Assembly (NCBI GenBank): GCA_946803715.1
Contig: CAMPET010000029.1
Coordinates: 409,254-460,695 of the forward strand
Source of the DNA: Beroe ovata
Taxonomy: Eukaryota; Ctenophora; Nuda; Beroida; Beroidae
Reading direction: 5' to 3'
DNA length: 51,442 bases
Shown: positions 1 to 12,166 of the stretch, piece by piece
Position numbering within the stretch: the stretch's first letter is position 1
Layout of the letters: each line of letters starts with the position of its first letter
Program-made: the position numbers and the translations under genes
The notes under the pieces: generated by a model
Seen by the model: only the letters and a program-made list of their open reading frames with translations
What the model was told of the DNA's origin: nothing
The model's database searches: none

Positions 1-192
1 GCGGAATTAGGCCACCTCTCCAACAGCCCCCCCTCTCTCCACCAGCCCCCCCTCTCTCCAACAGCCCCCCTCTCTCCAATGTCACGATTAAGTAGTAATA
101 GTAGTGATAGGGGCGGTTCACAGGACCGCGTACCGCTGTAATAAGGTAATCATGTGCTTCCTCCCCCCTTTTTAACGAGGGAAGCAACTTAC
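1..192. other. Intron or 3' part of PRPF39, no exon recognised
   Basis: The window begins inside the PRPF39 gene on the minus strand. This stretch follows the last visible donor site and opens with a short C-rich imperfect tandem repeat (about 1-80, unit near 25 bp built on CCCCCCTCTCTCCA). No continuation of the reading frame was recognised here, so the remaining C-terminal exons should lie to the left of the window. Confidence 0.6.
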
Positions 193-3100
193 CGAGCGCC
201 TCTTCGAATGCTGCCCAATTCAGGTGAATTTGGGGTTTCTTCACGAGGTGTGTCATACAGGCTCGCCGGTAAATCCTTCGGGTTTCTTCAATATCGATGT
301 TCTTCATGAAGTTGATGTACTGGAAAAAGTGAGCGTGCTGATCTGTTTTCAACATGATAAAGTTTCATTGATCACTAGATACATCGAAAATGTTATTAGT
401 TGAAGATTTGAGCGTGACCGTGAGTGCATAATTTTTGCAAACTCAAAAAGTGCTCGCCAAAATTTTAGCAAATTTAGCCTGCCCCCCGAGCGTAGTATAC
501 CTTGATCCAGAAACCCTCGTAGAAGGCACAAGCAATGAGACATCTCTCAAATAGTATGATCGTGCGGTCATTGTCTTTCTTCTCAATGATAAGATTCAGG
601 TAGTTCTTCCAGTTCTTTAGCTGAACTCTGGAAAAAGATGGGAGTTGGAATGTTAATAACAGCAAGATGATGTCGTACCCTGATTGAGATCAGACAACAC
701 GAACCTCTCCAACTCCTTGACGTGGAAGTAGGGTCTCTTGATCCCCTCTTCATATGGCGACACCTCCTCCAACTCTATGAGAACTTCCTCGTGAATGGGA
801 GCCACATCCAAAAGTATCTGCTCCCTGATTGCTGCTTCCTGCTTCGCAGTAAGCGCCTCTGGCGAGTCTGGTAGAGGCTCCTCAGTGTCCACCGTGTGGG
901 GTATGATAACCGGTTCCTCCATTACAGCTTCAGGTTCAGGAGCATCTTCTTTGGGCAGGTCTTCACTCGGCACATCCCCATCAGTCTTCATGTTTTCCTC
1001 CTCATTTTGCTCTGCATCTTCCATCTTCTCATCTGCCTGCTCCTCCGTTTTCTCCTCCTCAGCATTGTAACCCTCCTGCATCCGTCTGATCTCCTCCTGC
1101 AGCTTTCTCTCCTCTTCTTCAGCCTCTATTCTCTGGAGAGGGAGAGGGCTCAGCAAACAAGAAATCTGTGATCAACACACCTAATTCAGCTCGATTCTTA
1201 AGAAAAATGACAAGCGCTCACAATCCTACTGTTTGTAAAACTCTGTTTGAAACCATCGTAACCATGGTAAAAACCTGCTGCTCTGCTGCCTTTTCCTCCG
1301 CCTCCGCAGCGAGTCTCGCTTTCTCTGCCTCCTCCTTCGCTCTCCTAGCATTCTCCTCGCGGGCCCTGTCTGCCTGCTCTTTATGCTTTGCGAGGAGCAC
1401 CTTCACATCTTCCATAGTGACGATATCCTTCACAGGAGTGAAGAAGATCCACTCTCGGAATCTGGGGGGACCCTAGGTGAACCATATCGTCTCTCCCAGA
1501 GGCTTATTATCACAGACAGTGCTCTTGTGTAGCATCATCACAATATCTAGTGTTCACTCAAATTCACTCATCTAAATCTTGGAGTTCAATAATAATGGAG
1601 AGGACAATTGCCGGGGGTCATATGTCGGCGGAAAGGAGAGGTCTATGTCAGACTGGCGCCTACACAATACTTACTTGTCAAAGTGGTGCTGATGTCGCTG
1701 AATGACACACCCTAGGAATTCCTTGTACAATTTCAGCACCCGAAAATGATCAGTCTGTTTCTCCCACTCTACAAACGCTTCCCAGATTTTATCAGACCTG
1801 AAGTCCTGTCCACATGTGGCTACAGCACGTCGATAAATCCTGCAACCACCACATTGTTAGAAAATCGGGAAAATGATGTCCCGGTTTGTATTCCGGGACC
1901 AGGGCTGTAGATAATGTTAAATCTTACCAATGAGATCATAACGAGAGCAGTGTTTCCATGGCAACACGAGAATGTGGGAATTCAGTGACGGCTCTACCTG
2001 TGACTGCACGTGCAGTGTGTAGGTGCAGCACGTTACCTAAGAGACACCCACTGCTGGGGTTACACACATTACATGTTAACACGTCGTGTCTGCTATCCAG
2101 AGCTGGAATTAGATTCATTACTCTAATGATAACAAAGAGTCATGATTCAGGTCAGGTTGAGAGAGACACAGGTTCACTTCACATCCGGAGTTGCATGATC
2201 TGAAAATAATCAACAATAGTCCTACACTCGCTCTACACTCGCGCTTGAGTGCTGACTTACTTTCTGATCTCTATTTCATCCCCATCTTTCCACTCAGCAA
2301 TAAAGTGAATGAAGTAGGTCCACAGGTCAACAGATAGCGGAATAGCCAACACTGCTTCGTTGTAAATCTGTGTGGGTAGATGGCAAATTGAATAAAATTA
2401 TTTCCATTTGACGAGGGATCAATGGGGAGTTACATTTGACAAATGATTAATTCCAATTATTGTGACTTGACTTACTTCAAAAGCTGCTTCATTTGAGACT
2501 AGTCGTTTTATCTGATCAGCATACTTCTTCCAGTATCCATAGCAATATGGATAAAGCTCCAGGAAAGAGGAAAAGGCTTTTTTAATCTGCTTCAGCTTTC
2601 CCTGGAAAATCGTAAATATTGGAGTTACTAATGAGTAATAGTATGAGTAATAGTGGGTGGCCCTCTTAACAGATTTTAGATTTGACTTGGTGCTAGCCCT
2701 CAGCACAAACTTGAAGCTCCACATATCTAGGTATGAAATTATATCTTGGTAATGTGCTGTAAAAATTTATTATTGAATTGAATTGAATTGAAATAAGTGT
2801 TTGATCTGATGTTTGGGAAATGGACTCACATTCTTTTCTACAACTTGGAGAAGATAGGTCCAGCTGGCAAAGTCATTGGGATTCTCTTCGACAGCCTTCC
2901 AGAAACCTTTCTCTTCTGCTGTTGGGACTTCATCTGGATCAGGCCCTTCCTGTTCAGAAGTCAGTACTTTGAAATCATTGGGTCAGCAATCAAAGTAGTA
3001 ACTGTCAAATCTTAAACACTTGCTCACATCATCATCATTATTAATGTCATCAAGAACAATCATTTCTGGCTTTTCTTTTTCTGCCTGCTTTAGCACTTCC

Positions 3101-3641
3101 ACAACATCTGAATGAGATAAGAATTACACCTCAATATTTAACAATTACTATCATAGAATTATTATGAAATACAAAATCCTATTTCAAATCATAAGCTGTA
3201 TGATGATACAACACCCTTACCATCATTGTCTTGAGCAGCAGTAAGATCTGTTTCATCTTGTTGTGGCTCTACTTGTTCTGCTTCATTTGTAGCTGTAGAG
3301 ACAACTTGTTCTTCAGACTGGTTTTCTACTTCTTCTTGTGTATCCCTATCCTCAGTCTCCTGCGCAGCTGAACCATTTTGAGAATGTTCCTCCTCATGCT
3401 CATCCTCATGCTCATCACTTTGCTTTGTTCTCCCTGACTTTCTCTTTGGTCTTGAGACCTGGGTTACTTCTTCATCTGCATCATGTAATCTCCTTGATGA
3501 CCTTCTTCCTCTCGTTTCCTTTTGCTCATCTTCCAATGAGCCATCTTCTACACACATCCGTTTTGGATCATTGGGGATGGAATCTTCAGAACTACGCTTG
3601 AGGGAAAGATCATCTTCAGCATATTCAGAGGGTGATTCCAT
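193..3641 (-). CDS. PRPF39: Pre-mRNA-processing factor 39 (U1 snRNP-associated HAT-repeat protein), 3' end outside window
   Basis: PRPF39/Prp39 is a U1 snRNP-associated HAT-repeat protein that acts in 5' splice-site recognition in the nucleus. Ten exons were read on the minus strand: 3221-3641, 3028-3107, 2830-2949, 2476-2601, 2261-2367, 1675-1839, 1275-1461, 705-1132, 501-627 and 193-319. Codon phase closes at every junction. About 629 residues are visible. Diagnostic family segments are FWKAVEENPNDFASW, YPYCYGYWKKYAD, IPLSVDLWTYFIHF, EEGIKRPYFHVK and QLKNWKNYL, all typical of the HAT repeats in animal PRPF39. The N-terminal 150 residues are acidic with basic patches (RGRRSSRR, RPKRKSGRTK). 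A Glu-rich, coiled-coil-like insertion encoded by 705-1461 lengthens the linker between the two HAT halves compared with the human protein. The start is the first ATG of the open exon. The C-terminal HAT repeats are beyond base 1. Confidence 0.94.
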
Positions 3642-4285
3642 TCTATCCTGAAGAAGAGAACAGAGTCAAATCCAAAGGCAATAAGCATAGATGGCAGATG
3701 CCAATATGTCTTACAAGTAAGTGCAATGGAAGGAGGTGATCTGGTGAATAGCACTAACTGACAAGACATATAATGGAATATTTAATTGACTACTGTTGCA
3801 ATGAACACATTTACTGTTTCATGTTTGAAATATGTGGAGTTGAAATTTCAAATGTATTCGACTTCGTAATAAAATTAGATTAAATAAATAGGATCAATGA
3901 CAAAATCGGTATATAACTGTTGCATATCTCAACTCATGAGATATAGGAAAACTTTTTGATTACTGATAGAACTTGTTGAGAGTTTCGTTCAAAGGCCAAT
4001 GAAGACACACGAGAAGACACACAATTGACAGATCCGTGCAAACAATGCACTATGTTGTAAGGTTCTTCCCTACCGTTGGCGACGCGAAACACAATTGTGA
4101 CTCCGCCAATGAGGATAGAAAGAAATTCTACAATGTACAATGCACAATGGAGAAACAAAGCCATGTTTGATGTTGATGCTATGACTGCCATGCATGCCGC
4201 GCATGTTCCCAGGCCACAAGATAAGATAAGATAAATTTAGGAAATACATCATCACTTGTGAATACTCCTAATTAAAATCAATAAT
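3642..4285. other. Intergenic, upstream of PRPF39
   Basis: AT-rich DNA between the PRPF39 start and the insertion at 4.3 kb. It presumably holds the PRPF39 promoter and 5' UTR, but no TATA box or other clear motif was found and no coding exon is supported. Confidence 0.4.
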
Positions 4286-6666
4286 TAGCTCATGTGGAAA
4301 ACCCTACAACGTAATCGAGTATCTCTACTGATAGTACTGATGGTCCCGTCGCAGCAGCGGCATGGCACTGGGCAAGGATGAAGCATTCTTGTGCACACGT
4401 TGCGTGCCCCTGTCCTACTCAGTGAACTGAAAAGTCGTTGAATGGACGCGCAGCAACGCGGGAACACGCATTCTGATTCCGCCCTGTGCACACGTTGCAC
4501 GCCCCTGTTCTACTCAGTGAACTGAAAAGTCGTAGACGAGCAGCGCGCGCGGAGTATTTGGGTCACGCAGCGCGGGAACATTCCGCACAAGCAACAAGAA
4601 TCGAGAGCAATTGCAAACTGCGCGCGCGCGCAACGCGCATATTATCGGAAGCCTACAACTAGTGAATTTTCGTACAATACGTCCGAAAAAAGAAGACCCT
4701 TTCCAATTTGTCGCAAATTGTTCCACAATGCGCGTTCCGAATGTTTACGTTTCCACAGGGGGATCTATCATAGTATGAAAGATATGAAAGGTGACGACAG
4801 TTCTCCCTAATTGACCATCAATTATCATGATTACGGCGATAATTAGATGCGCAATTTTCACTGTAACACATGAAGCCATAGATAAGAGGAAGCGTAACTC
4901 CGGTCACACGTGCAAATTTTCTTGACAGATGATGAGAGCCAATGTGACAATTGGAAACGTGGATTAAAAGGATCCTCTACACCGTACGAATGGCACTCTA
5001 AAGAGGACCCAGATTGCTGATTCAAGGACGGCAGAAATTCCAAGATTAATCTGGAAGGTTACAGCACCTGCATATTTAACAGATAATCATTTTCGGAATT
5101 ATTAACTTGATGCTTGTTATACATCATTTACATGAATGCAGACGCATACAATCATAGTCATGCTAACCTTTAACTTACAGATATGCGGCATTTAATACCA
5201 AGTCTTAAAATCGCTTGTTACCTAAACGCTGATGAAAGTTGCCACAACAACGTAGTATGTAAATACCAATTAGGAATGTCATTTGCAAATGTACACACAC
5301 ACATAGCTCACTGTTCAGTGTTCGGATACAACTGCGTACATTTAGCACACAATTTGTCTTTCTTTGTGTGTGTGTGTATGTATGTGTGTGAGTGTGAGTG
5401 TGTGTGTGTGTGTGAGTGTGAGNGCAAGAAACAGTGGACAGATAACATCCGGCAAGTGCGACCCGATTTGCGAATACTCCGCGCGGCGGCCGTTGTTCTT
5501 CCGGCATTTCATGTCATTGTATTTCTATCTACCCTTGTTCACAGGACTTAACCCTGTATTTTTATCGGGCGGGCGGAATGGCAGTTGCGCGGCGCCGACA
5601 GTAGGGAAAACCCTACAACGTAATCGAGTATCTCTGCTGATGGTCCCGTCGCAGCAGCGGCATGGCACTGGGCCAGGATGAAGCATTCTTGTGTACACAT
5701 TGCGTGCCCCTGTCCTACTCAGTGAACTGAAAAGTCGTTGAATGGACGCGCAGCAACGCGGGAACACGCATTCTGATTCCGCCCTGTGCACACGTTGCAC
5801 GCCCCTGTTCTACTCAGTGAACTGAAAAGTCGTAGACGAGCAGCGCGCGCGGAGTATTTGGGTCACGCAGCGCGGGAACATTCCGCACAAGCAACAAGAA
5901 TCGAGAGCAATTGCAAACTGCGCGCGCGCGCAACGCGCATATTATCGGAAGCCTACAACTAGTGAATTTTCGTACAATACGTCCGAAAAAAGAAGACCCT
6001 TTCCAATTTGTCGCAAATTGTTCCACAATGCGCGTTCCGAATGTTTACGTTTCCACAGGGGGATCTATCATAGTATGAAAGATATGAAAGGTGACGACAG
6101 TTCTCCCTAATTGACCATCAATTATCATGATTACGGCGATAATTAGATGCGCAATTTTCACTGTAACACATGAAGCCATAGATAAGAGGAAGCGTAACTC
6201 CGGTCACACGTGCAAATTTTCTTGACAGATACTCCATGATGAGAGCCAATGTGACAATTGGAAACGTGGATTAAAAGGATCCTCTACACCGTACGAATGG
6301 TACTCTAAAGAGGACCCAGATTGCTGATTCAAGGACGGCAGAAATTCCTAGATTAATCTGGAAGGTTACAGCACCTGCATATCTAACAGATAATCATTTT
6401 CGGAATTATTAACTTGATGCTTGTTATACATCATTTACATGAATGCAGACGCATACAATCATAGTCATGCTAACCTTTAACTTACAGATATGCGGCATTT
6501 AATACCAAGTCTTAAAATCGCTTGTTACCTAAACGCTGATGAAAGTTGCCACAACAACGTAGTATGTAAATACCAATTAGGAATGTCATTTGCAAATGTA
6601 CACACACATAGCTCACTGTTCAGTGTTCGGATACAACTGCGTACATTTAGCACACAATTTGTCTTT

Positions 6667-6706
<40 letters not shown>

Positions 6707-6713
6707 CTCATGT
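4286..6713. mobile_element. Retroposon-like insertion in two near-identical copies, flanked by 10-bp direct repeats
   Basis: The sequence TAGCTCATGT occurs at 4286-4295 and again at 6704-6713, which looks like a 10-bp target-site duplication. Between them lies a unit of about 1.1 kb present twice (about 4296-5420 and 5608-6703). Both copies begin GGAAAACCCTACAACG and end in a (TG)n tract. The copies differ only by small indels and substitutions. The 187 bp between them starts with an N at 5421. A simple-repeat 3' tail plus a target duplication is what non-LTR retroposons leave, but no reverse transcriptase or Pol III promoter was recognised. The doubling may be an uncollapsed haplotype, because the second copy begins just after a gap character. 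Each copy carries the GC-rich sequence also found at 28.4, 30.0 and 38.8 kb. Confidence 0.6.
4392..4579 (-). repeat. GC-rich dispersed repeat, two adjacent units (inside the 4.3-kb element, copy 1)
   Basis: Units at about 4392-4466 (internally deleted) and 4487-4579 carry CACACGTTGC, then a segment containing CTCAGTGAACTGAAAAGTCG, then GGTCACGCAGCGCGGGAAC. The same unit recurs at 5697-5766 and 5787-5879 (minus), 28353-28463 (minus), 29991-30092 (plus) and 38805-38929 (plus). A fragment lies near 11523-11548. Confidence 0.8.
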
Positions 6714-7318
6714 TAAGAATGAGACAAAAAGCCATTTCCCACATAAACATATTCAGTATTCACATATCTACGACGCTCGCACTCACGTGACTCTAACAAC
6801 CAATCAGCACAAGTTATTTTCATTGAGTATAAATTTCCTCATTCCGGCATATCGAATTACAGAATTAATTAAGAATTTATCACAAAACTACCAATTCTTT
6901 AACATCCTAATTCTCACGGAGGGGAGGGGAAATGGCACCATTATAATATTATATCATTATTGCCCCAAAACCTCAGAACTCAAGTGTATCCTATTATTGA
7001 ATCCCAGTATCTGATTCAATTTTCTCAGGTCCATAATCAACTCCTAGCCCCTTCTATGCTATGTTCCAGTTGTAAACTGATCCGCAATATGGTTGCAATA
7101 TGGAACCACTGCAGAGGGTTGCTGGTTTTTGGGAAGCGGCGAAGATTGCGGTCAGTCATTAAGCTGGACAGGATTTACACAGAATAAGCGTCACCATGTG
7201 CTCACGTGACACAAGTCACATCCGGCGAGATAAAATTACTGTGTCACATCACTCATTGGCTAATTTTACCTCATTAAGTAATTATACTTATCAGAGATCA
7301 CTCACACACGCATGTACG

Positions 7319-7352
<34 letters not shown>

Positions 7353-7390
7353 AGGTGTGTGTGTGTGTGTGAGTCTCTGAGTGAGACGGN

Positions 7391-7421
<31 letters not shown>

Positions 7422-8020
7422 AGGGGAGTGAATCATCTTGACAGTTCTACTGACCATTCATGACTTCTCTACACGCTGCGAAATTAAACCATGTTTGCCG
7501 CGCTTTTAAACCCTTTTTGTCAATGTTTTTATAATCCAAGTTTCACATGTAAGTGTTATGCATGTTGTTGCAGAACTGTAGAAGCAGCGAGAATTGACAA
7601 AAGTGTGAAGCAGGGAGATTTGACGACGGGTTGAATCCAGTGTAAAATGAGGCAGTTCGATAATTGATTATTAAAGACATATGTAACACCATCACATAAA
7701 GCATTATAACTTCTATAAAATGCGATAATGCTCATAATCCACATTATAATGGAGATGGGATAGTGACAACAATATTATGCAGTGGGACAGAGCGGCCTCT
7801 GTTGTCGTGAATGAAGTTTATCGCTGAGAAGCTAGTGAAATATACAATATACATTATAATGCATGATAGTACGCAACGAAATAACTTACTATGCAACTTA
7901 ATAACGGGTGAACAAGCCTGGAAGACCTCTATCAATAATTGCAATATAAAACATAAACTAGGCGCCTAAATATATAAATTATCCATCAGAGAGTCAGCTA
8001 TATCAGCGTAGTCGAGCACA
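6714..8020. other. Intergenic with (TG)n microsatellites at 7319-7430
   Basis: No coding exon is supported in this stretch. A (GT)n tract of about 110 bp with an internal N at 7390 lies at 7319-7430. The remainder is AT-rich with many short inverted ATTATAAT motifs and probably includes the 3' flank of the Na+/K+-ATPase beta gene, which is transcribed toward it. Confidence 0.5.
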
Positions 8021-10435
8021 CTACTCGTTATTGAATTTAACGGTAAGCTCCATTGGTCGGGAGGAAGGCAGAATTTCCTCAGTCCCGTCCTCATTGCGTA
8101 GGTAAGCGTTACACATGATGTAACTTGTCAGCTGATCATCAGCTGTCGCCTTCATCTGCTCAACTGCGAGGAAGGGGGAATGACCAGGGGAATTACTAAT
8201 CACCACATCGAGGTTCGTACGATAACTGGTACGCGAGGCGCCAACAGGTAGGAGTAAGGGAATTCTGAGGGAGGTAAGTGACCCCCAAAAATAGGGCCCC
8301 CAACGCACGATTGTCCGAAAGGGGTGGAGGGGGTTAATTCCTCCCCCGAATGAAATCGTGTTTATCAGCGATTATTACTGCTTTTCATCACCCACATTGA
8401 GATGTGCTCTATACGAAATTCATTCAATGAATGTTATTTTCCGTATTTGACAAAAAATTATTCCCAAAAATACTGATAGTTTTTATTATAAAAAGTGCTT
8501 GAAAGATCCCACTTTCAGTGAAGAATATACAGTGTAAACAGTGTACACCCCTCATTTTACCGAACGCTTTTTACCTTGGGTACCTTAAAATATTGTATGG
8601 GTTATATTCTCAGGCGGATAAACGAGAATTAGGGGGGGTGGGGGCATATTGGGGGGGGGGGGNACTCACTGTTCATGGTAATTTTCAGTCCCACCACCGG
8701 TTGCAGTCCGGACTCAGTCATGGAGGTCCAGGGGTAGTAAGTCTCGAGTTCTTGCTCGGCGTAGGGAGGGTTCATTCCCATCGTGAACTGAGTTCAAGAT
8801 GATTATATATTCTATTTCTAGTACTGTGCTCACCTTCCTATAAGCAATCATAAGTAGTCAGATTGTTATGAAAAATACGAACCGGGGGGTTCATATTTCC
8901 ATTTCCAGCTTTTCCAACGTCAAGAGCACACTTGAAGGAAAGATGTTTGTTTGCATTTTCAGCGTCACTGGCATTGAATGGCTCCCACTTGTACATCTGC
9001 GAAAATGGTATTATTACAAGAAAATTTGGAAATTGCATATTTCAATTGTAAATTGACAAGGGTGGTTGATTAACAGTTTCCTATTAAACCGAAATTCCCA
9101 CATGTATGGTTCATGGCAGATGAATTGAATACAAAAGATCAACGCTTCGTTTTATTGCTACAGCAAAATGTTCGTTTAAACACTGCTAGTTACAACACTG
9201 CTAGTTACAACACTGCTAGTTACAACACTGCTATCACCTTAGTGATTCCCTGGTATAGACTGTGTGATAGACTGTTATACTTACCCTGTTCAATCCCATG
9301 AAGAAACATCCACTCTTTTCGGTATCAGTGTTCTTTATGAAGGAAGTTTGGTCAGCACAATCCATCAGGGAAGCAGCATCCCATGTGAACAGTTTTGTAG
9401 CATCATTTGCCGTGTTTGCTTCTGATAAATGGCTTTTGTGAATTTAATAATGATGATACTTAGACGTTATCTCACAGCTATTTGGCAATAAAGGTATTAC
9501 TATGGCAACAACTAACCATATCTCTCAACAAGGCCAGCAATTCCCAAGTTGTAACTTTCCCAAACTTTATCGTTCTTGAAGTCCATAGTGTAGAGATATC
9601 CATTAGTTATAGCAACAACTGCGAATTGAGGAGTTTAATTCAGGGAATTAAAGCATGTGGCAAAGGTAGAGCAACTGGCATTAACGCACAATGTGACTTC
9701 ATAAGGAAATGGAGTGAAAAGAAACACACCTGGCTTGTTAGTTCTACCAGTCACAGTCGGGACATTGGGATCAATAGTCTGGAGCATGACTATGAGACAG
9801 ACTGCAAAAAATGCAGCCAGTGCAGCATAGAAGAAGAAGTAGAACACTATGATCTTACCTGAGATGGAAACAAGATACAGATACAATTTGCTGCTGTGAG
9901 TACACAAAAATTGAGTTGATAATGATAGGATGAAATGATATTTTCACAGTTCTAAAGAGCATAAATTGAGGCTCGCATATTTACCCCACTCCTCCTTGGT
10001 TCTTGAGTTGAGGAATGATTTAAATGGTTGAAAACATTTTTGTATGATGAATGGAGATTCTTCATTAAGATGAAGGTGAGGTTGTTGTGACATGCTGGTG
10101 AAAATTCATTCATGACATAACAATAGATGAGAAAAATGTATCACGTGTTCCTTGGAGAACTGTGAGTGAGAATTGATAATTGAATATTCAAAACATAATT
10201 TATGTGTACAGCCACATTTCCCTGTTAGAAATTCCCAAAAGGTTTGTCTTGATATGTTGGTGAATATATATCATCGTTAGGAACATATTCTTTGAAGCCT
10301 GGGATTAAACTTACCCCAACTTTCTCCTCCTCTTCCGAGAACAGTGTGATCATCAGGATTATAAAGGAACCTGGTAAACTCTTTGAAGGCAACAGCAATT
10401 TTATTGGGCTTCTTCTCTTTGACTTCCTCACCCAT
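8021..10435 (-). CDS. Na+/K+-ATPase (P-type ATPase) beta subunit
   Basis: The beta subunit is the type II membrane glycoprotein partner that folds, delivers and modulates the Na+/K+-ATPase alpha subunit at the plasma membrane. Seven exons with closing phases give a complete protein of 287 residues: 10315-10435, 9730-9858, 9517-9618, 9285-9421, 8883-8996, 8670-8787 and 8021-8163. A short cytoplasmic N-terminus ends in a GRGGESWG motif, like GRTGGSW in other beta subunits. It is followed by one transmembrane helix (about residues 41-66, YFFFYAALAAFFAVCLIVML), then an extracellular domain with LGIAGLVERY matching the family's LxxVxxFLEKY region. Ectodomain cysteines (MDCADQ, GCFF, FKCALD, IMCNAY) fit the conserved disulfides. 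HNNLT in the intron between exons 5 and 6 is not coding, because an in-frame stop follows. Length is close to the usual 290-310. Which vertebrate isoform it equals cannot be said; atp1b-like is the safest label. Confidence 0.9.
9179..9235. repeat. 15-bp minisatellite in a beta-subunit intron
   Basis: The unit AACACTGCTAGTTAC is repeated almost exactly three and a half times within the intron between exons 4 and 5. Confidence 0.9.
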
Positions 10436-12166
10436 GGTTGAATTGAGCCTTCTAAACAGGATTGACCTTAAATAATAAAAGCTCCGGATATTTACAGGAT
10501 ATGCCCAACAGTGAGTGTCAGAATGAGCCCAGCGGCAATACATGACTTTTCTTCTACCAACAAGAATCTCGCAAAAAAAATGCTACAAGATCTACTAGCA
10601 ATTCAAACTCATAACTCTGCAGGTAAGCCAAATGGATCAAAAACTTTGTCATAAATCATCAGCGTCCAAAATTACCCAAAAAAACATGAATGCTATGTGA
10701 AACTTGACGGAAAATTCCACAGTTACGTTGTGCAAAACATGAATATAATCCCTATTAATAGTCAATACACAGGCGCCCGAGAAAAAAAGCACTGAAATAA
10801 TATGGTTTTTGAGCATGTACCTTTGGTAACTGCTGCACAACTTAGATTTGCACGTGGGATCTCTGCTGCAGATTCGCAGTAGAACCCTTTTGATAGCAGC
10901 ACATTAGCAATTCCTTCAAATCATGCCAAAATCAATTTCTGACGCCAAAAATGAATGAAAATTAGGAGTTTGAAATTGTCAGACATTATGCTACCACCTG
11001 AGAAATTGCTACAAATGAGACTCCTAGTGTATTGCCACTGGGAGAAAGAGGTGACATGGAAAAATGAAGTGATAACTAGATAATGGACCAACTTGAAGCA
11101 TTTAGATAGAACAGAAATAGGATTGTTGAAGTGAATTACAAGCAGCATAAGGAGGAAAAGTATTCTTTCTAATTATTCTAAATATAAATGCATAAATACT
11201 ATACTCTATTTAGATGTATTTCGACACATCCACCCCAAGAAAGTTAGCATTGTTTTGCTTAAACAACTGGCAAAAAGAAATATATCCTTAAGTATTTGTT
11301 GAACAAAATATAGTTATTCCATAAAGACACTTTTCCAGTAAATAAAAAAACATTAGATCAAAATTCACACTTTTTGGCAAGGAACAGATAATTCACGAAC
11401 TTTGTCCTTTTAGGATTATTCCTAATTTCACTCCGCCACTGCTCATTGTATCCAATATTGTATAGATCTTGACTTGCTCTCACGTTTCGTGACCTAAGCT
11501 GCCGCGCAGTTAACCAAGTAGGATAGGGGCGCGCAACGTGTGCACACCTTGTCTGTATGATAAGAATTTCATTTTGAATCATACATACAACGCGCACTCA
11601 AATTATCTTGCGCGCGAAGAACTATTTAAGGAGGCGCTCGTTTATCAGATTTTATCTGACCTCAGTTTCTCGCGCGCGGCGCGCACGCCTTCATCGAAGG
11701 CCGAAACATTTCGGCCTTCGATGAAGGCGCGCTCGCGCGAGAAACAGGTCATGTAACATCTGACAACTATGGCAAATATTCCTTATCTTAATTTTTATTT
11801 GTATAGCGTATTTTGGTTATTTATTTCTTTACTTTCTAATTGATCCCTTATTTCGATTGATGTCTCAAAAGAATCTTTCTTTTCTGAAATTTATCTTTTC
11901 ATGAAGTATGATCCCTTATTTTTAAGCTTTTATATGGTTTGCTTGGACAATTTTGACAAATTTCAGGGTGATAGAATATGATCAATTGTTCGTCATGTCA
12001 TACTTGGCAATTAAGACTTGTATTTGTTGAACTTGACGATAATGCAGTGTTTTCCTGAGGATTTTGTATATTGCACTTTTTCTAAATCTCAAACTCTTAT
12101 GTGATAATCCATATAGGCCATTTTATGTATTCCTCATGCAAGCCAACAACCTATATTTGATTCCAG
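10436..12166. other. Intergenic between the beta-subunit and STPR genes
   Basis: Divergent spacing between a minus-strand gene (starting at 10435) and a plus-strand gene (first recognised exon at 12167). It should hold both promoters and possibly unrecognised 5' exons of the STPR gene. Apart from the foldback element at 11.65 kb and a fragment of the GC-rich repeat at 11523-11548, no structure was recognised. Confidence 0.4.
11643..11765. mobile_element. Foldback MITE, about 123 bp
   Basis: Imperfect terminal inverted repeats (TATCAGATTTTATCTGACCT at the left, complement of AGGTCATGTAACATCTGACA at the right) enclose a nearly perfect GC-rich hairpin. Its arms contain CTCGCGCG and GCCTTCATCGAAGG around a few-base loop. 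A second copy with the same ends is at 29886-30111. There is no coding capacity, so this is a non-autonomous element whose superfamily is unknown. Confidence 0.75.

Noticed and set aside
653-1171. Ser-rich and Leu-rich plus-strand open frames at 0.8-1.5 kb
   Set aside because: They are complements of the Glu-rich PRPF39 exons; the minus-strand exons have matching splice phases.
5183-5551. Open frames across the (TG)n tracts at 5.2-5.6, 6.5-7.0, 16.8-17.1 and 21.4-21.8 kb
   Set aside because: They are driven by dinucleotide repeats (VCVCVC or HTHTHT) and, in some cases, bridge an N.
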